DNA of 64,000 nucleotides from contig NZ_AP018724.1 of assembly GCF_004001245.1 (NCBI RefSeq), positions 434,001 through 498,000 on the forward strand, in the 5' to 3' direction. This document shows, piece after piece, positions 1-7,441 of the stretch. The first letter of the stretch is position 1. Each line of letters opens with the position of its first letter. The translations under genes were made by a program, and so were the position numbers. The notes below the pieces were generated by a model, which had not been told where the DNA came from, made no database searches, and worked only from the letters and a program-made list of their open reading frames with translations. The stretch is from Sulfurivermis fontis. Lineage in GTDB: Bacteria; Pseudomonadota; Gammaproteobacteria; Thiohalomonadales; Thiohalomonadaceae.

Positions 1-2
1 CC

Positions 3-2984
3 ATCAATTGCACGGTGTCCGGCACGGTACGCGACTCCATGGACGACATCCTCGGCAAGGTGCACGAGGCGGGGCTGACCCTGAAGGCCGGCTGTGGCAT
101 CGGTTACGAGTTTTCCACCCTGCGCCCCAAGGGCGCCTTCGTCGCCGGCGCCGGCGCCTACACCTCCGGCCCGCTGTCCTTCATGGATATCTTCGACAAG
201 ATGTGTTTCACCGTCTCCTCCGCCGGCGGCCGCCGCGGCGCGCAGATGGCGACCTTCGACGTCGGCCACCCGGACGTGATGGACTTCATCCGCGCCAAGC
301 GCGAGGACGGCCGCCTGCGTCAGTTCAACCTGTCGCTGCTGGTGACCCGCGACTTCATGGAGGCGGTCAAGACCGATGCCGACTGGCAACTCGCCTTTCC
401 GCTGTCCGAGAAGGAGGTGGAGATCGACAAGATCGACCTGTCCGACCGTGCCAACGTGATCTGGCGTGAATGGCCCACCACTGAAGGCTACATCGCCAAT
501 GATGAAGGGCTGGTCGCCTGTCGCATCTACAAGACCATCCGCGCCCGTCGTCTGTGGGACATGATCATGGCCTCCACCTACGACTTCGCCGAGCCGGGCT
601 TCATCCTCATCGATCAGTACAACGAGATGAACAACAACTGGTTCTGCGAGAACATCCGCGCCACCAACCCCTGCGTTACCGCCGATACCTGGGTGCAGAC
701 CGCCGCCGGCCCGCGTCAGGTAAGTGACCTCATCGGTCAGCCGTTTCTGGCCCGCGTCGATGGCGTCGATCACGCCACAGGTGCCGAGGGTTTCTTCCGT
801 ACCGCCACCAAGCCGGTGGTGGAGCTGCAAACCGCCGAGGGCTACAGCCTCAAGCTCACCGCCGATCACCGCGTGCGCCGCGTGACCCGGTTCACCCGCT
901 ACAGCACGGAAAGCGAATGGTGCGCTGCGGGCGAATTGCGGGCCGGTGATCGCGTGCTGCTCAACGACCACCGTGCCAACAGCGTGTGGAGCGGAGCCTA
1001 CGGCCGTAACGAAGGCTATCTGATGGGCCTGCTGCTCGGTGATGGCACCCTCAAGCAGGACGCCGCCGTGCTGTCCGTATGGCAGACCGCTGCTGTGGCC
1101 AACGGGGCTGCCGCGCAGCTCGGCAACGGCGTGCAGGCGATGATGGCCGAGGCCCTGGCCGCCGCACGCAGCCTGCCGCACCGTGCCGACTTCGCCGGCT
1201 GGAGCGAAGTGGCCGGCCGCGGTGAATACCGCCTGTCCACCGCCGCCATCCGCGACCTGGCCTTCGAGCTCGGCATGACGCCGGGCAACAAGGCCATCAC
1301 CGCACGCATGGAGCAGACCTCCAGCGAGTTCTACAGCGGCTTCCTGCGCGGTCTGTTCGATACCGACGGCTCGGTACAGGGCAGTCAGGCCAAGGGTGTA
1401 TCCGTGCGCCTGGCCCAGTCCGATCTCGCCACCCTGCAAGCGGCACAGCGCATGCTGTTGCGTCTCGGCATTGCCTCCACCCTGTATCGCGATCGCCGTG
1501 TTGCCGGCAGCACGCTGCTGCCGAATGGCAAGGGCGGCGTGAGCGAGTACGTCACCCAGGCGCAGCATGAACTGGTCATCAGCGGCGAGAACCTGGCGCG
1601 CTTCCGCGAGCTGATCGGCTTTGCCGACAGCGACAAGGCCGCGCGTCTCGATGCGCTGCTGGCTGGTTACAAGCGCACCCTCAACCGCGAGCGTTTCACT
1701 GCCCGTGTCGAGGCCGTCGTGCCCGCCGGTGTGGAAGACGTGTACGACGTGCAGGTGCCCGGCATCAACACCTTCGATGCCAATGGCCTGCACGCTCACA
1801 ACTGCGGCGAGCAAGGCCTGCCGCCCTATGGCTCCTGCCTGCTCGGCTCCATCAACCTGACCAAGTTCGTGCTGGACCCGTTCACCGAGCAGGCGCGCTT
1901 CGACTGGGACAGCTTCCGCGAGGCGGTCGCCGTCTTCACCCGCATGCTCGACAACGTGGTGGAGATCAACGGCCTGCCGCTGGAGCAGCAGCGCATCGAG
2001 ATCACCACCAAGCGCCGTCACGGTATGGGGTACTTAGGGTTAGGTTCCACCCTCACCATGCTGCGCATGAAGTACGGTGACGACGACTCCGTCGCCTTCA
2101 CCGAGCGTGTCACGCGCGAAATGGCCCTGGTGGGCTGGCGCACCGGCCTCGACCTGGCCAAGGAAAAGGGTCCGGCCCCGATCATGGAGCAGGAATTCAC
2201 CGTCACCGGCGACATGCTGCGCAAGCGCCCGGAGATGAAGAAGGACGGCTACAAGGTCGGTGACAAGGTGAAGGGCAAGGTGCTGCATGCGCGCTACAGC
2301 CGCTACATGCAGCGTGTCGCCGAGGTCGATCCGGAACTGGTCAATGCCCTGGCCGAGGTGGGCTGCCGCTTCACCCACCACAGTTCCATCGCCCCCACCG
2401 GTACCATCTCCCTGTCCCTGGCCAACAACGCCAGCAACGGCATCGAGCCCTCGTTCGCGCACCACTACTCGCGCAACGTGATCCGCGAAGGCAAGAAGAC
2501 CAAGGAGAAGGTGGACGTGTTTTCCTTCGAACTGCTCGCCTACCGCGAACTGGTCAACCCGCAGGCCATGCCCTACGCCGACAAGCCGGAGCAGAAGCTG
2601 CCCGAGTATTTCATCTCCGCCGATGAAGTCACCCCCAAGCAGCACGTCGACATCCAGGCCGCGGCGCAGAAGTGGATCGACTCGTCCATCTCCAAGACGG
2701 CGAACGTCCCCACGGACTTCCCCTACGAGGACTTCAAGGATATCTACCTCTACGCCTACGAACAGGACCTCAAGGGCTGCACCACCTTCCGCTTCAACCC
2801 CGAGGCCTTCCAGGGCGTCCTGGTCAAGGAAAAGGACTTGGAGAACACCACCTACCGCTTCGAACTGGAAGACGGCCAGGTGTTGGAGGTAAAGGGCAAC
2901 GAAGAGATCGAATACGACGGCGAAATGCATACCGCCGCCAACCTGTACGACGCCATCAAGGAAGGCTATTACGGCAAGTTCTGA
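3..2984 (+). CDS. nrdJ: Adenosylcobalamin-dependent (class II) ribonucleotide reductase, catalytic subunit NrdJa, 5'-truncated by the window edge, intein-containing
   Basis: Reduces ribonucleotides to deoxyribonucleotides using a B12-derived thiyl radical. The frame is already open at the window start (INCTVSGTVRDSMDDILGK), so the true start lies upstream; the GTG at 15 is internal. Class II signatures include GCGIGYEFSTLRPKG, the catalytic NPCGEQ block (split by the intein) and PTGTISLSLANNASNGIEPS. The reading frame runs uninterrupted through a 377-residue intein (672-1802), and the C-extein resumes with CGEQGLPPYGSCLLGSINL. The C-terminus lacks the terminal cysteine cluster of single-chain NrdJ; that part is supplied by the separate downstream gene at 3183, as in two-gene NrdJa/NrdJb systems. 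Family assignment is firm. Confidence 0.95.
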   Translation: MNCTVSGTVRDSMDDILGKVHEAGLTLKAGCGIGYEFSTLRPKGAFVAGAGAYTSGPLSFMDIFDKMCFTVSSAGGRRGAQMATFDVGHPDVMDFIRAKREDGRLRQFNLSLLVTRDFMEAVKTDADWQLAFPLSEKEVEIDKIDLSDRANVIWREWPTTEGYIANDEGLVACRIYKTIRARRLWDMIMASTYDFAEPGFILIDQYNEMNNNWFCENIRATNPCVTADTWVQTAAGPRQVSDLIGQPFLARVDGVDHATGAEGFFRTATKPVVELQTAEGYSLKLTADHRVRRVTRFTRYSTESEWCAAGELRAGDRVLLNDHRANSVWSGAYGRNEGYLMGLLLGDGTLKQDAAVLSVWQTAAVANGAAAQLGNGVQAMMAEALAAARSLPHRADFAGWSEVAGRGEYRLSTAAIRDLAFELGMTPGNKAITARMEQTSSEFYSGFLRGLFDTDGSVQGSQAKGVSVRLAQSDLATLQAAQRMLLRLGIASTLYRDRRVAGSTLLPNGKGGVSEYVTQAQHELVISGENLARFRELIGFADSDKAARLDALLAGYKRTLNRERFTARVEAVVPAGVEDVYDVQVPGINTFDANGLHAHNCGEQGLPPYGSCLLGSINLTKFVLDPFTEQARFDWDSFREAVAVFTRMLDNVVEINGLPLEQQRIEITTKRRHGMGYLGLGSTLTMLRMKYGDDDSVAFTERVTREMALVGWRTGLDLAKEKGPAPIMEQEFTVTGDMLRKRPEMKKDGYKVGDKVKGKVLHARYSRYMQRVAEVDPELVNALAEVGCRFTHHSSIAPTGTISLSLANNASNGIEPSFAHHYSRNVIREGKKTKEKVDVFSFELLAYRELVNPQAMPYADKPEQKLPEYFISADEVTPKQHVDIQAAAQKWIDSSISKTANVPTDFPYEDFKDIYLYAYEQDLKGCTTFRFNPEAFQGVLVKEKDLENTTYRFELEDGQVLEVKGNEEIEYDGEMHTAANLYDAIKEGYYGKF
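672..1802 (+). other. Intein with LAGLIDADG homing endonuclease, inserted at the RNR catalytic cysteine
   Basis: Protein-splicing element of 377 residues in frame within nrdJa. It begins with the nucleophile Cys (CVTADTWVQ, block A) directly after ...ATNP. It carries the block B TADH motif (LTADHRVRR), two LAGLIDADG-type helices (YLMGLLLGDGTL and FLRGLFDTDGSVQ), and ends with the block F/G signature (VYDVQVPGINTF ... LHAHN) followed by the +1 Cys of CGEQ. All class 1 splicing residues are present and both endonuclease helices keep their acidic residue, so splicing and homing both look intact. The +1 residue of the splice junction is the thiyl-radical cysteine of the enzyme, so activity depends on splicing. 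Confidence 0.95.
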
Positions 2985-2988
2985 CCCT

Positions 2989-3071
2989 CATCTCTCCCTC
3001 CCCCTCACAGGGGGAGGGCAGGGAGGGGGCCTTCCTCCTCCCCCGCTAGTGGGGGAGGTCGGGAGGGGGAA
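2989..3071. repeat. Imperfect C/G-tract inverted repeat between nrdJa and nrdJb
   Basis: The nrdJa-nrdJb spacer holds complementary C-rich and G-rich tracts (TCCCCCTCACAGGGGGAGG, then CCTCCCCCGCTAGTGGGGG) that can form two short hairpins. Intergenic elements of this type are common in Proteobacteria. No coding potential is seen. Confidence 0.6.
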
Positions 3072-3182
3072 AGAGGACACAACAACAGCGTTTTGCCAGG
3101 GGGAAAGCCACGGCGGGCACGGAGAAAAAACAAAGCAACACCGTGCCCCCCGTTCTTAACCCCGGCTTAAGGAGGAAACCAC

Positions 3183-3884
3183 ATGGCCATCAAGATCGAA
3201 AAGAAGATTGTCGGCTACGGCGTCGTCAAAGAAGACGACAAGAAGGATCAGGCGCCCGCCGCCGCCGAGGTCAAGAAAGAGACCACCAACGTCGTCCACC
3301 TGACCGAGGCGCTGGAACGCCCGGAGATGCTGCTCGGCTCCACCTACAAGGTGAAGACGCCGCTCTCCGAGCACGCCCTCTACGTCACCATCAACGACAT
3401 CATCCTCAATCCGGGCACCGACCACGAACTGCGCCGCCCCTTCGAGGTGTTCATCAACTCGAAGAACATGGACCACTTCCAGTGGATCGTCGCCCTGACC
3501 CGCATCATCTCCGCCGTGTTCAGAAAAGGCGGCGACGTCACCTTCCTGGTGGAGGAACTGCGCTCGGTGTTCGACCCGCGCGGCGGCTACTTCAAGAAGG
3601 GCGGCAAGTACATGCCCTCCCTGGTGGCCGAAATCGGCGACGCCATCGAATGCCACCTGCGCATGATCGGCCTCATCAAGAGCAACGACCTCGACGAACA
3701 CCAGCGCAAGCTGATCGAGGAAAAGCGCGCCCAGTACAACGCCACCGTCAAGGACGCCGAGGCCAGGGAGCCGAGCGAATTCCCCGACGGCGCGCAGCTG
3801 TGCGGCAAGTGCCACACCAAGGCGGTGATACAGATGGATGGGTGTATGACTTGTCTGAACTGCGGCGATAGTAAGTGCGGTTGA
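3183..3884 (+). CDS. NrdJb-like C-terminal subunit of split class II ribonucleotide reductase (TSCPD domain)
   Basis: Encodes 233 aa following nrdJa by 198 bp, with a strong AAGGAGG site just before ATG. Residues about 40-175 resemble the TSCPD domain usually found at the end of single-chain class II RNRs (LLGSTYKVKTPLSEHALYV...EVFINSKNMDHFQWIVALTRIISAVFRKG). The last 30 residues form a cysteine cluster (CGKCHTKA...DGCMTCLNCGDSKCG) expected to re-reduce the active-site disulfide of NrdJa. The N-terminus is lysine- and alanine-rich. It probably acts in complex with NrdJa and is co-transcribed with it. Confidence 0.88.
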   Translation: MAIKIEKKIVGYGVVKEDDKKDQAPAAAEVKKETTNVVHLTEALERPEMLLGSTYKVKTPLSEHALYVTINDIILNPGTDHELRRPFEVFINSKNMDHFQWIVALTRIISAVFRKGGDVTFLVEELRSVFDPRGGYFKKGGKYMPSLVAEIGDAIECHLRMIGLIKSNDLDEHQRKLIEEKRAQYNATVKDAEAREPSEFPDGAQLCGKCHTKAVIQMDGCMTCLNCGDSKCG

Positions 3885-3949
3885 TGTCGTAGCCAGTCGC
3901 AGGCTCGCGGAGATACAACGCCACAACCACAGGAGAGAAGTCGTCCTCG

Positions 3950-4231
3950 ATGGACTGCACCGGCGTCATGTTCAGCGGTCATGCACTGCGGAGGATGTTT
4001 GAACGCAAAATCGACCGTCTGAGTGTCTCCGCAGTAATCCGCTCGGGAGAGACGATAGTCGATTACCCGGATGACCGCCCCTATCCCAGCCGTCTCCTTC
4101 TGGGCTGGCCGGACGGCGGCCCGCTCCATGTGGTCGTCGCCCAGGAACCCGGCAACGGAATGTGCTATGTCATTACGGTGTATATTCCCGATGCGGTATT
4201 GTGGAGCGACGACTTCAGGACGAGGAGGTAG
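3950..4231 (+). CDS. DUF4258 domain protein, putative toxin of a type II toxin-antitoxin pair
   Basis: A 93-aa protein with the DUF4258 pattern: FSGHALRRMFERKI near the N-terminus, a central PYPSRLLLGW segment and a GPLHVVVAQ strand. DUF4258 proteins are small, single-domain and often encoded next to a YgiT/MqsA-type zinc-finger partner, which is the case here; the partner starts 3 bp after this stop codon. The partner's ribosome binding site (AGGAGG, 4223-4228) lies inside the end of this gene, implying translational coupling. A start at 3968 (MFSGHAL) is also possible. Toxicity is inferred from context only. Confidence 0.8.
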   Translation: MDCTGVMFSGHALRRMFERKIDRLSVSAVIRSGETIVDYPDDRPYPSRLLLGWPDGGPLHVVVAQEPGNGMCYVITVYIPDAVLWSDDFRTRR

Positions 4232-4233
4232 TC

Positions 4234-4458
4234 ATGCAGTGCGTACTCTGTAGACAAGGCGCAACCAAGCCGGGTCATGTTACCGTTACCCTCGAGCGTG
4301 GCGGCAGCGTGGTGATCTTCAAGGATGTTCCGGCAGAGGTGTGCGAGAACTGCGGCGAATACTACCTTTCCGATGAAGTGACAGACCGGCTCATGAGCCG
4401 TGCTGAAGAGGCGATCCGCCAGGGCGCTGAAGTGGAGATTGTGCGCTACGCGGCATAG
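4234..4458 (+). CDS. YgiT-type zinc-finger protein, MqsA-family putative antitoxin
   Basis: A 74-aa protein with paired CxxC motifs (CVLCRQG near residue 2 and CENCGEYYL near residue 35), a zinc-binding fold like the N-terminus of MqsA/YgiT. There is no C-terminal helix-turn-helix, so it is the short form typical of DUF4258 partners. The start ATG follows AGGAGG overlapping the upstream stop, so it is translated together with the DUF4258 gene. Probable role: neutralises the upstream protein and may autoregulate the pair. Confidence 0.82.
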   Translation: MQCVLCRQGATKPGHVTVTLERGGSVVIFKDVPAEVCENCGEYYLSDEVTDRLMSRAEEAIRQGAEVEIVRYAA

Positions 4459-4613
4459 CTCATGCTACCCGAGGCTAACACCTCAAGAAGTGATGGGTGC
4501 GAAGGAGTTGGTCCAGTGACAAGGAAAGTCGACACGGGATGAATCAGAAGCCGGTACCTGCGGGAGTGGGTGCCGGCTTTCACTTTGCAGACTCAACGTT
4601 CCGCGCTTTAGCT

Positions 4614-5036
4614 ATGACCATCAATCCCTACCTTCCTCCGCGCGCATCACTGGAGCAGGCTGTTGCGGCGTGGCGTCCGAATCCTTATTGGCGATGGGGC
4701 AACAGGTTATATGGTGTTGCCATGCTGATCTTCGTGCTCTTCCTGGTCCGGGGCAGGGCCTTGGTGCCAGATGTTCATACGTTTGTTACGCTGCTGTTAT
4801 TTCTGGCACCCCTCGCCGGTTACTATGTGGCGGTATCCGCTTCGGCGGCACGGGCGCACAAACTGTGGCGCGTGGCGCACCTGCTCCTGGTGTGCTTCAT
4901 GTTCTGGCTGGCTGTTGATGACTGGCTGCGCGACAAGTCGACGCCAGCCATCGGTTGGTTTCTGATTTCGCTCAATGTATTGTCGTTTACAAGCAACGAA
5001 ATATTTCACCGACACAGACGCCGCGTGCCAGATTGA
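4614..5036 (+). CDS. Small integral membrane protein of unknown function, four predicted TM helices
   Basis: A 140-aa protein starting MTINPYLPPRASLEQ; an in-frame start at 4497 adds 39 residues of low-complexity sequence and looks unlikely. The NPYxPPRA-like N-terminus recurs in small uncharacterised membrane proteins. Hydrophobic segments fall at about residues 30-45, 50-72, 82-104 and 112-128, ending in a basic tail (HRHRRRVPD). No function is recognised. It opens a run of small membrane-protein genes that are less GC-extreme than the flanking housekeeping genes. Confidence 0.6.
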   Translation: MTINPYLPPRASLEQAVAAWRPNPYWRWGNRLYGVAMLIFVLFLVRGRALVPDVHTFVTLLLFLAPLAGYYVAVSASAARAHKLWRVAHLLLVCFMFWLAVDDWLRDKSTPAIGWFLISLNVLSFTSNEIFHRHRRRVPD

Positions 5037-5095
5037 GTGGAGTTGGTTAAAGTATGTGTGGCGCAGGTAATCAAGGACGGACCGCGGTTTCAGCG

Positions 5096-5171
5096 TGGTA
5101 GGTTGGGCTGAGGTACGAAGCCCAACGAAACGTCCGGGATGTTGGGCTTCCTGCGTCAGCGCCAACCTACG
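5096..5171. repeat. Intergenic inverted repeat (GTAGGTTGGGC ... GCCAACCTAC)
   Basis: Two complementary arms, GGTAGGTTGGGCT near 5098 and AGCGCCAACCTAC near 5159, with internal copies of GCCCAAC and GTTGGGC, form a cruciform-type element. A degenerate right end of the same unit (GGCTTCCTGCGTCAGCGCAACCT) recurs at 6371-6396. Non-coding. Confidence 0.7.
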
Positions 5172-5289
5172 ATGATGCGCCGTTCGGGGCATTACAGAAT
5201 AATCTTGAACAGATAACGGTTTTATGGCTCGACCGGGAAGTATATGGGGGTCGGTAAGCCAAGATTGAATCTTGGGGAGGGGAATTAAA

Positions 5290-5439
5290 TTGACTAGAAA
5301 AATCGGTTTCCTCGTGCTGGCCGTTTGGCTCGTGTTGAATGGCCTGATCCCACTTCTGCACCTCAGCTTTTCCGGTATCGGTGTGGTGATGGCCGGACTG
5401 TCGATTGCTGCTGGTGTACTGATCGCGGTGGGACGTTAA
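5290..5439 (+). CDS. 49-aa hydrophobic small protein
   Basis: A TTG-initiated frame (MTRKIGFLVLAVWLVLNGL ... LIAVGR) preceded by GGGGAGGGG eight bases upstream. It is almost entirely two hydrophobic helices separated by a short LHLSFSG turn. The pattern matches a recurrent class of very short proteobacterial inner-membrane proteins with a (M/L)TRKIGFL-like start. Function unknown. The support is the good ribosome binding site, the amphipathic N-terminus and the location among other small membrane-protein genes. Confidence 0.65.
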   Translation: MTRKIGFLVLAVWLVLNGLIPLLHLSFSGIGVVMAGLSIAAGVLIAVGR

Positions 5440-5523
5440 CTGATAGCAAGGTTTGCAGAGCTGCCTTAAAGCAACTCTAGACCGATGGGCATAGAACGCA
5501 GTTTTCGACGGGGGCGTGAAGTA

Positions 5524-5721
5524 ATGGACGGCTGGGGTAATGTTCTGTTTGTCTTGTACGGTCTGCCGCCGGCCATCGTTCTTGCTGGGGCGTTGATGGC
5601 AAAACTTGTGGCCCGCTTGTTGGACAAGCGACTCGGATGGTGGCCGGCGCTGGGTATCGGGGTGGTGGTGCTTGTCGCCAGTTTCGTGGCGTATGCGCAG
5701 TACCTGATGCGGACCGATTGA
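5524..5721 (+). CDS. 65-aa two-helix membrane protein, first of a tandem duplicate pair
   Basis: Starts MDGWGNVLFVLYGLPPAIV and ends AYAQYLMRTD, with two hydrophobic helices around a short basic loop (RLLDKRLGWW). The start is set by GGGGGCG eight bases upstream of ATG 5524; an upstream in-frame ATG at 5485 lacks such a site. The gene 70 bp downstream encodes a protein of the same length sharing YGLPPAIV, the loop and YLM near the C-terminus. Unknown function. Confidence 0.65.
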   Translation: MDGWGNVLFVLYGLPPAIVLAGALMAKLVARLLDKRLGWWPALGIGVVVLVASFVAYAQYLMRTD

Positions 5722-5790
5722 GATCAGGGCAGATTTGTTTTTGTGATCGGCTCCAGACCGGTTGTTCTTGAAGGCAAGGGGACCGTAGTA

Positions 5791-5988
5791 ATGGATGTGT
5801 GGGACGAGTTTCTGCTGTTCGTGTACGGTCTGCCGCCGGCCATCGTCATGGGTGTGGCGCTCATCGCACGGCTGTTTGCCCGGCTTGTGGGCAAGCCCAT
5901 GGGGTGGGGGAAGGCGTTCGGCATCGGCGCGCTCGCGCTCGTGGTCGGTATCGTTGGGCTGGCGGTCTATTTGATGGTGAGCGGGTGA
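5791..5988 (+). CDS. 65-aa two-helix membrane protein, second of a tandem duplicate pair
   Basis: Starts MDVWDEFLLFVYGLPPAIV with an AAGGGG site eight bases upstream. The alignment with the preceding gene is gap-free over all 65 residues, about half identical, and the leader before both starts (GTAATGGA) is also similar, so this is a local tandem duplication. It is followed after 2 bp by the next gene and is probably co-translated with it. Unknown function. Confidence 0.65.
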   Translation: MDVWDEFLLFVYGLPPAIVMGVALIARLFARLVGKPMGWGKAFGIGALALVVGIVGLAVYLMVSG

Positions 5989-5990
5989 CC

Positions 5991-6338
5991 ATGTTGCTCG
6001 ATTTGATCGTCCTGTGCGTCGCGCTGTTCCTCATCGGCTGGTTCCTGATCCATCGCTTCCGGGTGAGACATTTCGGGGCGGACGGGAATATCACCGCCTT
6101 CTCCACGCTCAAGGCCCTGATGATCTTTTTCCTGCTGATGTTCGCGCTGGGGGTGGTGGCGTTCGCGTCTGGCGCACTCGTCTGGTTCGGCCTGGGATTT
6201 TTCATGCCGGGTATCTCCGACGAATTGCGGATGAGTTATGCGGCAATGGCCGCGACGATTTTCTGCCTCTACCTGCTCGTGGGTCGGCCGCTGTGGCTGG
6301 TGTCGAAGGCCAAGGAGCAGGAGGACAGACAGGTTTGA
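5991..6338 (+). CDS. 115-aa membrane protein of unknown function
   Basis: Begins MLLDLIVLCVALFLIGWFL two bases after the preceding stop. Three hydrophobic stretches (residues about 2-20, 42-72, 82-102) and a charged C-terminus (SKAKEQEDRQV). No family recognised. It forms the end of the small-membrane-protein cluster 4614-6338, all on the plus strand. Confidence 0.6.
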   Translation: MLLDLIVLCVALFLIGWFLIHRFRVRHFGADGNITAFSTLKALMIFFLLMFALGVVAFASGALVWFGLGFFMPGISDELRMSYAAMAATIFCLYLLVGRPLWLVSKAKEQEDRQV

Positions 6339-6411
6339 GGCACGCGGCCCAGGGAACGCCTGCTTTGTCAGGCTTCCTGCGTCAGCGCAACCTGTGCTGA
6401 TGGCGGGGCGA

Positions 6412-6747
6412 TTAGAGTTCCAACTCCATCTGCTCGATGGTGATGATGCGGCCGGTGGACGGGCTGTAGCTGAATGTGCCGACCACGCGCAGCGTGCGGC
6501 CCACCAGCGGCGGCAGCTGGTCTTCCGGCAGCAGGGCGACGCGGTTCAGCTTGTCGTCCTCGATCCAGTAGTGGCGCGGGTTGTCGAAGGTGCGCACCAC
6601 GCCGCGGGTGGCGACGCGCTCGCCGTCGTATTCACGTTGCATGTCCACCAGTGTTTCCAGCGTGACATTTCCGGAGTTCGTGCCGCAGGCGGTCAACAGG
6701 ATTGCGTACAGGGCGGTGGCAAATAGCGGTTTCATCAAGGCGTTCAT
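6412..6747 (-). CDS. Putative lipoprotein with an OB-fold-like domain
   Basis: A 111-aa protein with a lipoprotein signal peptide (MNALMKPLFATALYAILLTAC, lipobox LTAC). The mature part (VDMQREYDGERVATRGVVRTFDNPRHYWIEDDKLNRVALLP ... LRVVGTFSYSPSTGRIITIEQMEL) is arranged like the short OB-fold proteins of the NirD/YgiW/bOB type, but I assign it only by general pattern. Several in-frame ATGs are clustered; 6747 or 6735 gives a normal signal peptide, while an open frame up to 6837 adds residues unsuited to export. Confidence 0.65.
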   Translation of the reverse strand: MNALMKPLFATALYAILLTACGTNSGNVTLETLVDMQREYDGERVATRGVVRTFDNPRHYWIEDDKLNRVALLPEDQLPPLVGRTLRVVGTFSYSPSTGRIITIEQMELEL

Positions 6748-6782
6748 CATGGGTGTGCGCCGGGTTCCAGTAGTGCGGGGCC

Positions 6783-6875
6783 TTGCGTAGGATGGGCGGG
6801 GCGCAGCGTACCCCATCACCATAGGCAGGTAAAGCAAGCGGGGGATTGCGTTGCCACGCCACCCACCCTATGCAT
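6783..6875. repeat. Intergenic inverted repeat (GTAGGATGGGC ... GCCACCCACCCTA)
   Basis: Complementary arms GCGTAGGATGGGCGGGG near 6786 and CCACGCCACCCACCCTATGC near 6853, with a CGCAGCGTACCCCATC core. It resembles the widespread GTAGGGTGGG-type intergenic repeats. Non-coding; it lies upstream of both the lipoprotein gene (minus strand) and the broken KTSC gene (plus strand). Confidence 0.6.
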
Positions 6876-6891
6876 CTTACAGGATGTCGCC

Positions 6892-7321
6892 ATGGACATG
6901 AAAAAGATTAAGGAAGCTCTGAATAAGTTCAGAGCTTCCGCGGCACAGGGATGTGCCGCCATTTTTCAACGACGATAAGTCGTTGAAAAATGAAGCCAAG
7001 CGAAAATCACACTTTTCGCTTGGCGTGGTCTGAGAAGTCCAGGATGGACTTATTCAGACCTTCCTTAATGCTGGCAAGCTGCGCGCCATCGGTTATGACG
7101 CCCGCGAGCGCCTGTTGCGGGTGCGGCTCGACGACGGCACGACGCTGCGGTACAGCGGCGTGGGTGAAGAGGTGTGGCGGCGCTTCAGCGGCTCGGGTGT
7201 GGCGTGGAACTTTTACCGCGACAACATCGAGGAGCAGTTTGCGGCGCAGCGGGTTTCGTCTGCATCGGCCGTCGACACCAGTGCGCTGGAGGCGTTGTTC
7301 GGGAAGAAGCAGGAGCAATGA
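6892..7321 (+). pseudogene. KTSC-domain gene disrupted by a MITE
   Basis: The 5' end (ATG at 6892: M D M K K I) is separated from the body by the MITE at 6912-7064. Removing the element plus one TTAA copy joins the parts exactly in frame, giving MDMKKINAGKLRAIGYDARE and then RLLRVRLDDGTTLRYSGVGE, a KTSC domain (small DNA/RNA-associated domain; N, Y and F positions in WNFYRDNIEEQF are visible). As it stands, the 157-bp insertion shifts the frame and adds a stop at 7031-7033. Only a 5'-truncated frame from TTG 7115 remains open. Confidence 0.85.
6912..7064 (+). mobile_element. MITE copy A, 153 bp, TTAA target duplication
   Basis: Ends GGAAGCTCTGAATAAGT ... ACTTATTCAGACCTTCC are imperfect inverted repeats, flanked on both sides by TTAA (6908-6911 and 7065-7068). 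The interior is a chain of hairpins: GCGGCACAGGGATGTGCCGC, TTTTTCAACGAC/GTCGTTGAAAAA, GCCAAGCGAAAA/TTTTCGCTTGGC and AGTCC/GGACT. No transposase. The 4-bp YTAR duplication and GGAAG ends resemble the IS5 group. This copy inserted after codon 6 of a KTSC-domain gene. Confidence 0.9.
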
Positions 7322-7441
7322 TGGGCAGGATGGCTGGTCTGCGTGAGATGTAAATTCGGACCGGATAACGCAACCGCCGCGGGTCGGAGCGCAAGCTGGG
7401 GCACTTGCGGCATGTAACTGGCGTAGCGAAAGGAGGTAGGG

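Noticed and set aside
2040-2930. Second class II RNR-like or other gene opposite nrdJa
   Set aside because: Composition-driven antisense frame (Val/Leu/Gly/Gln-rich), no motif.
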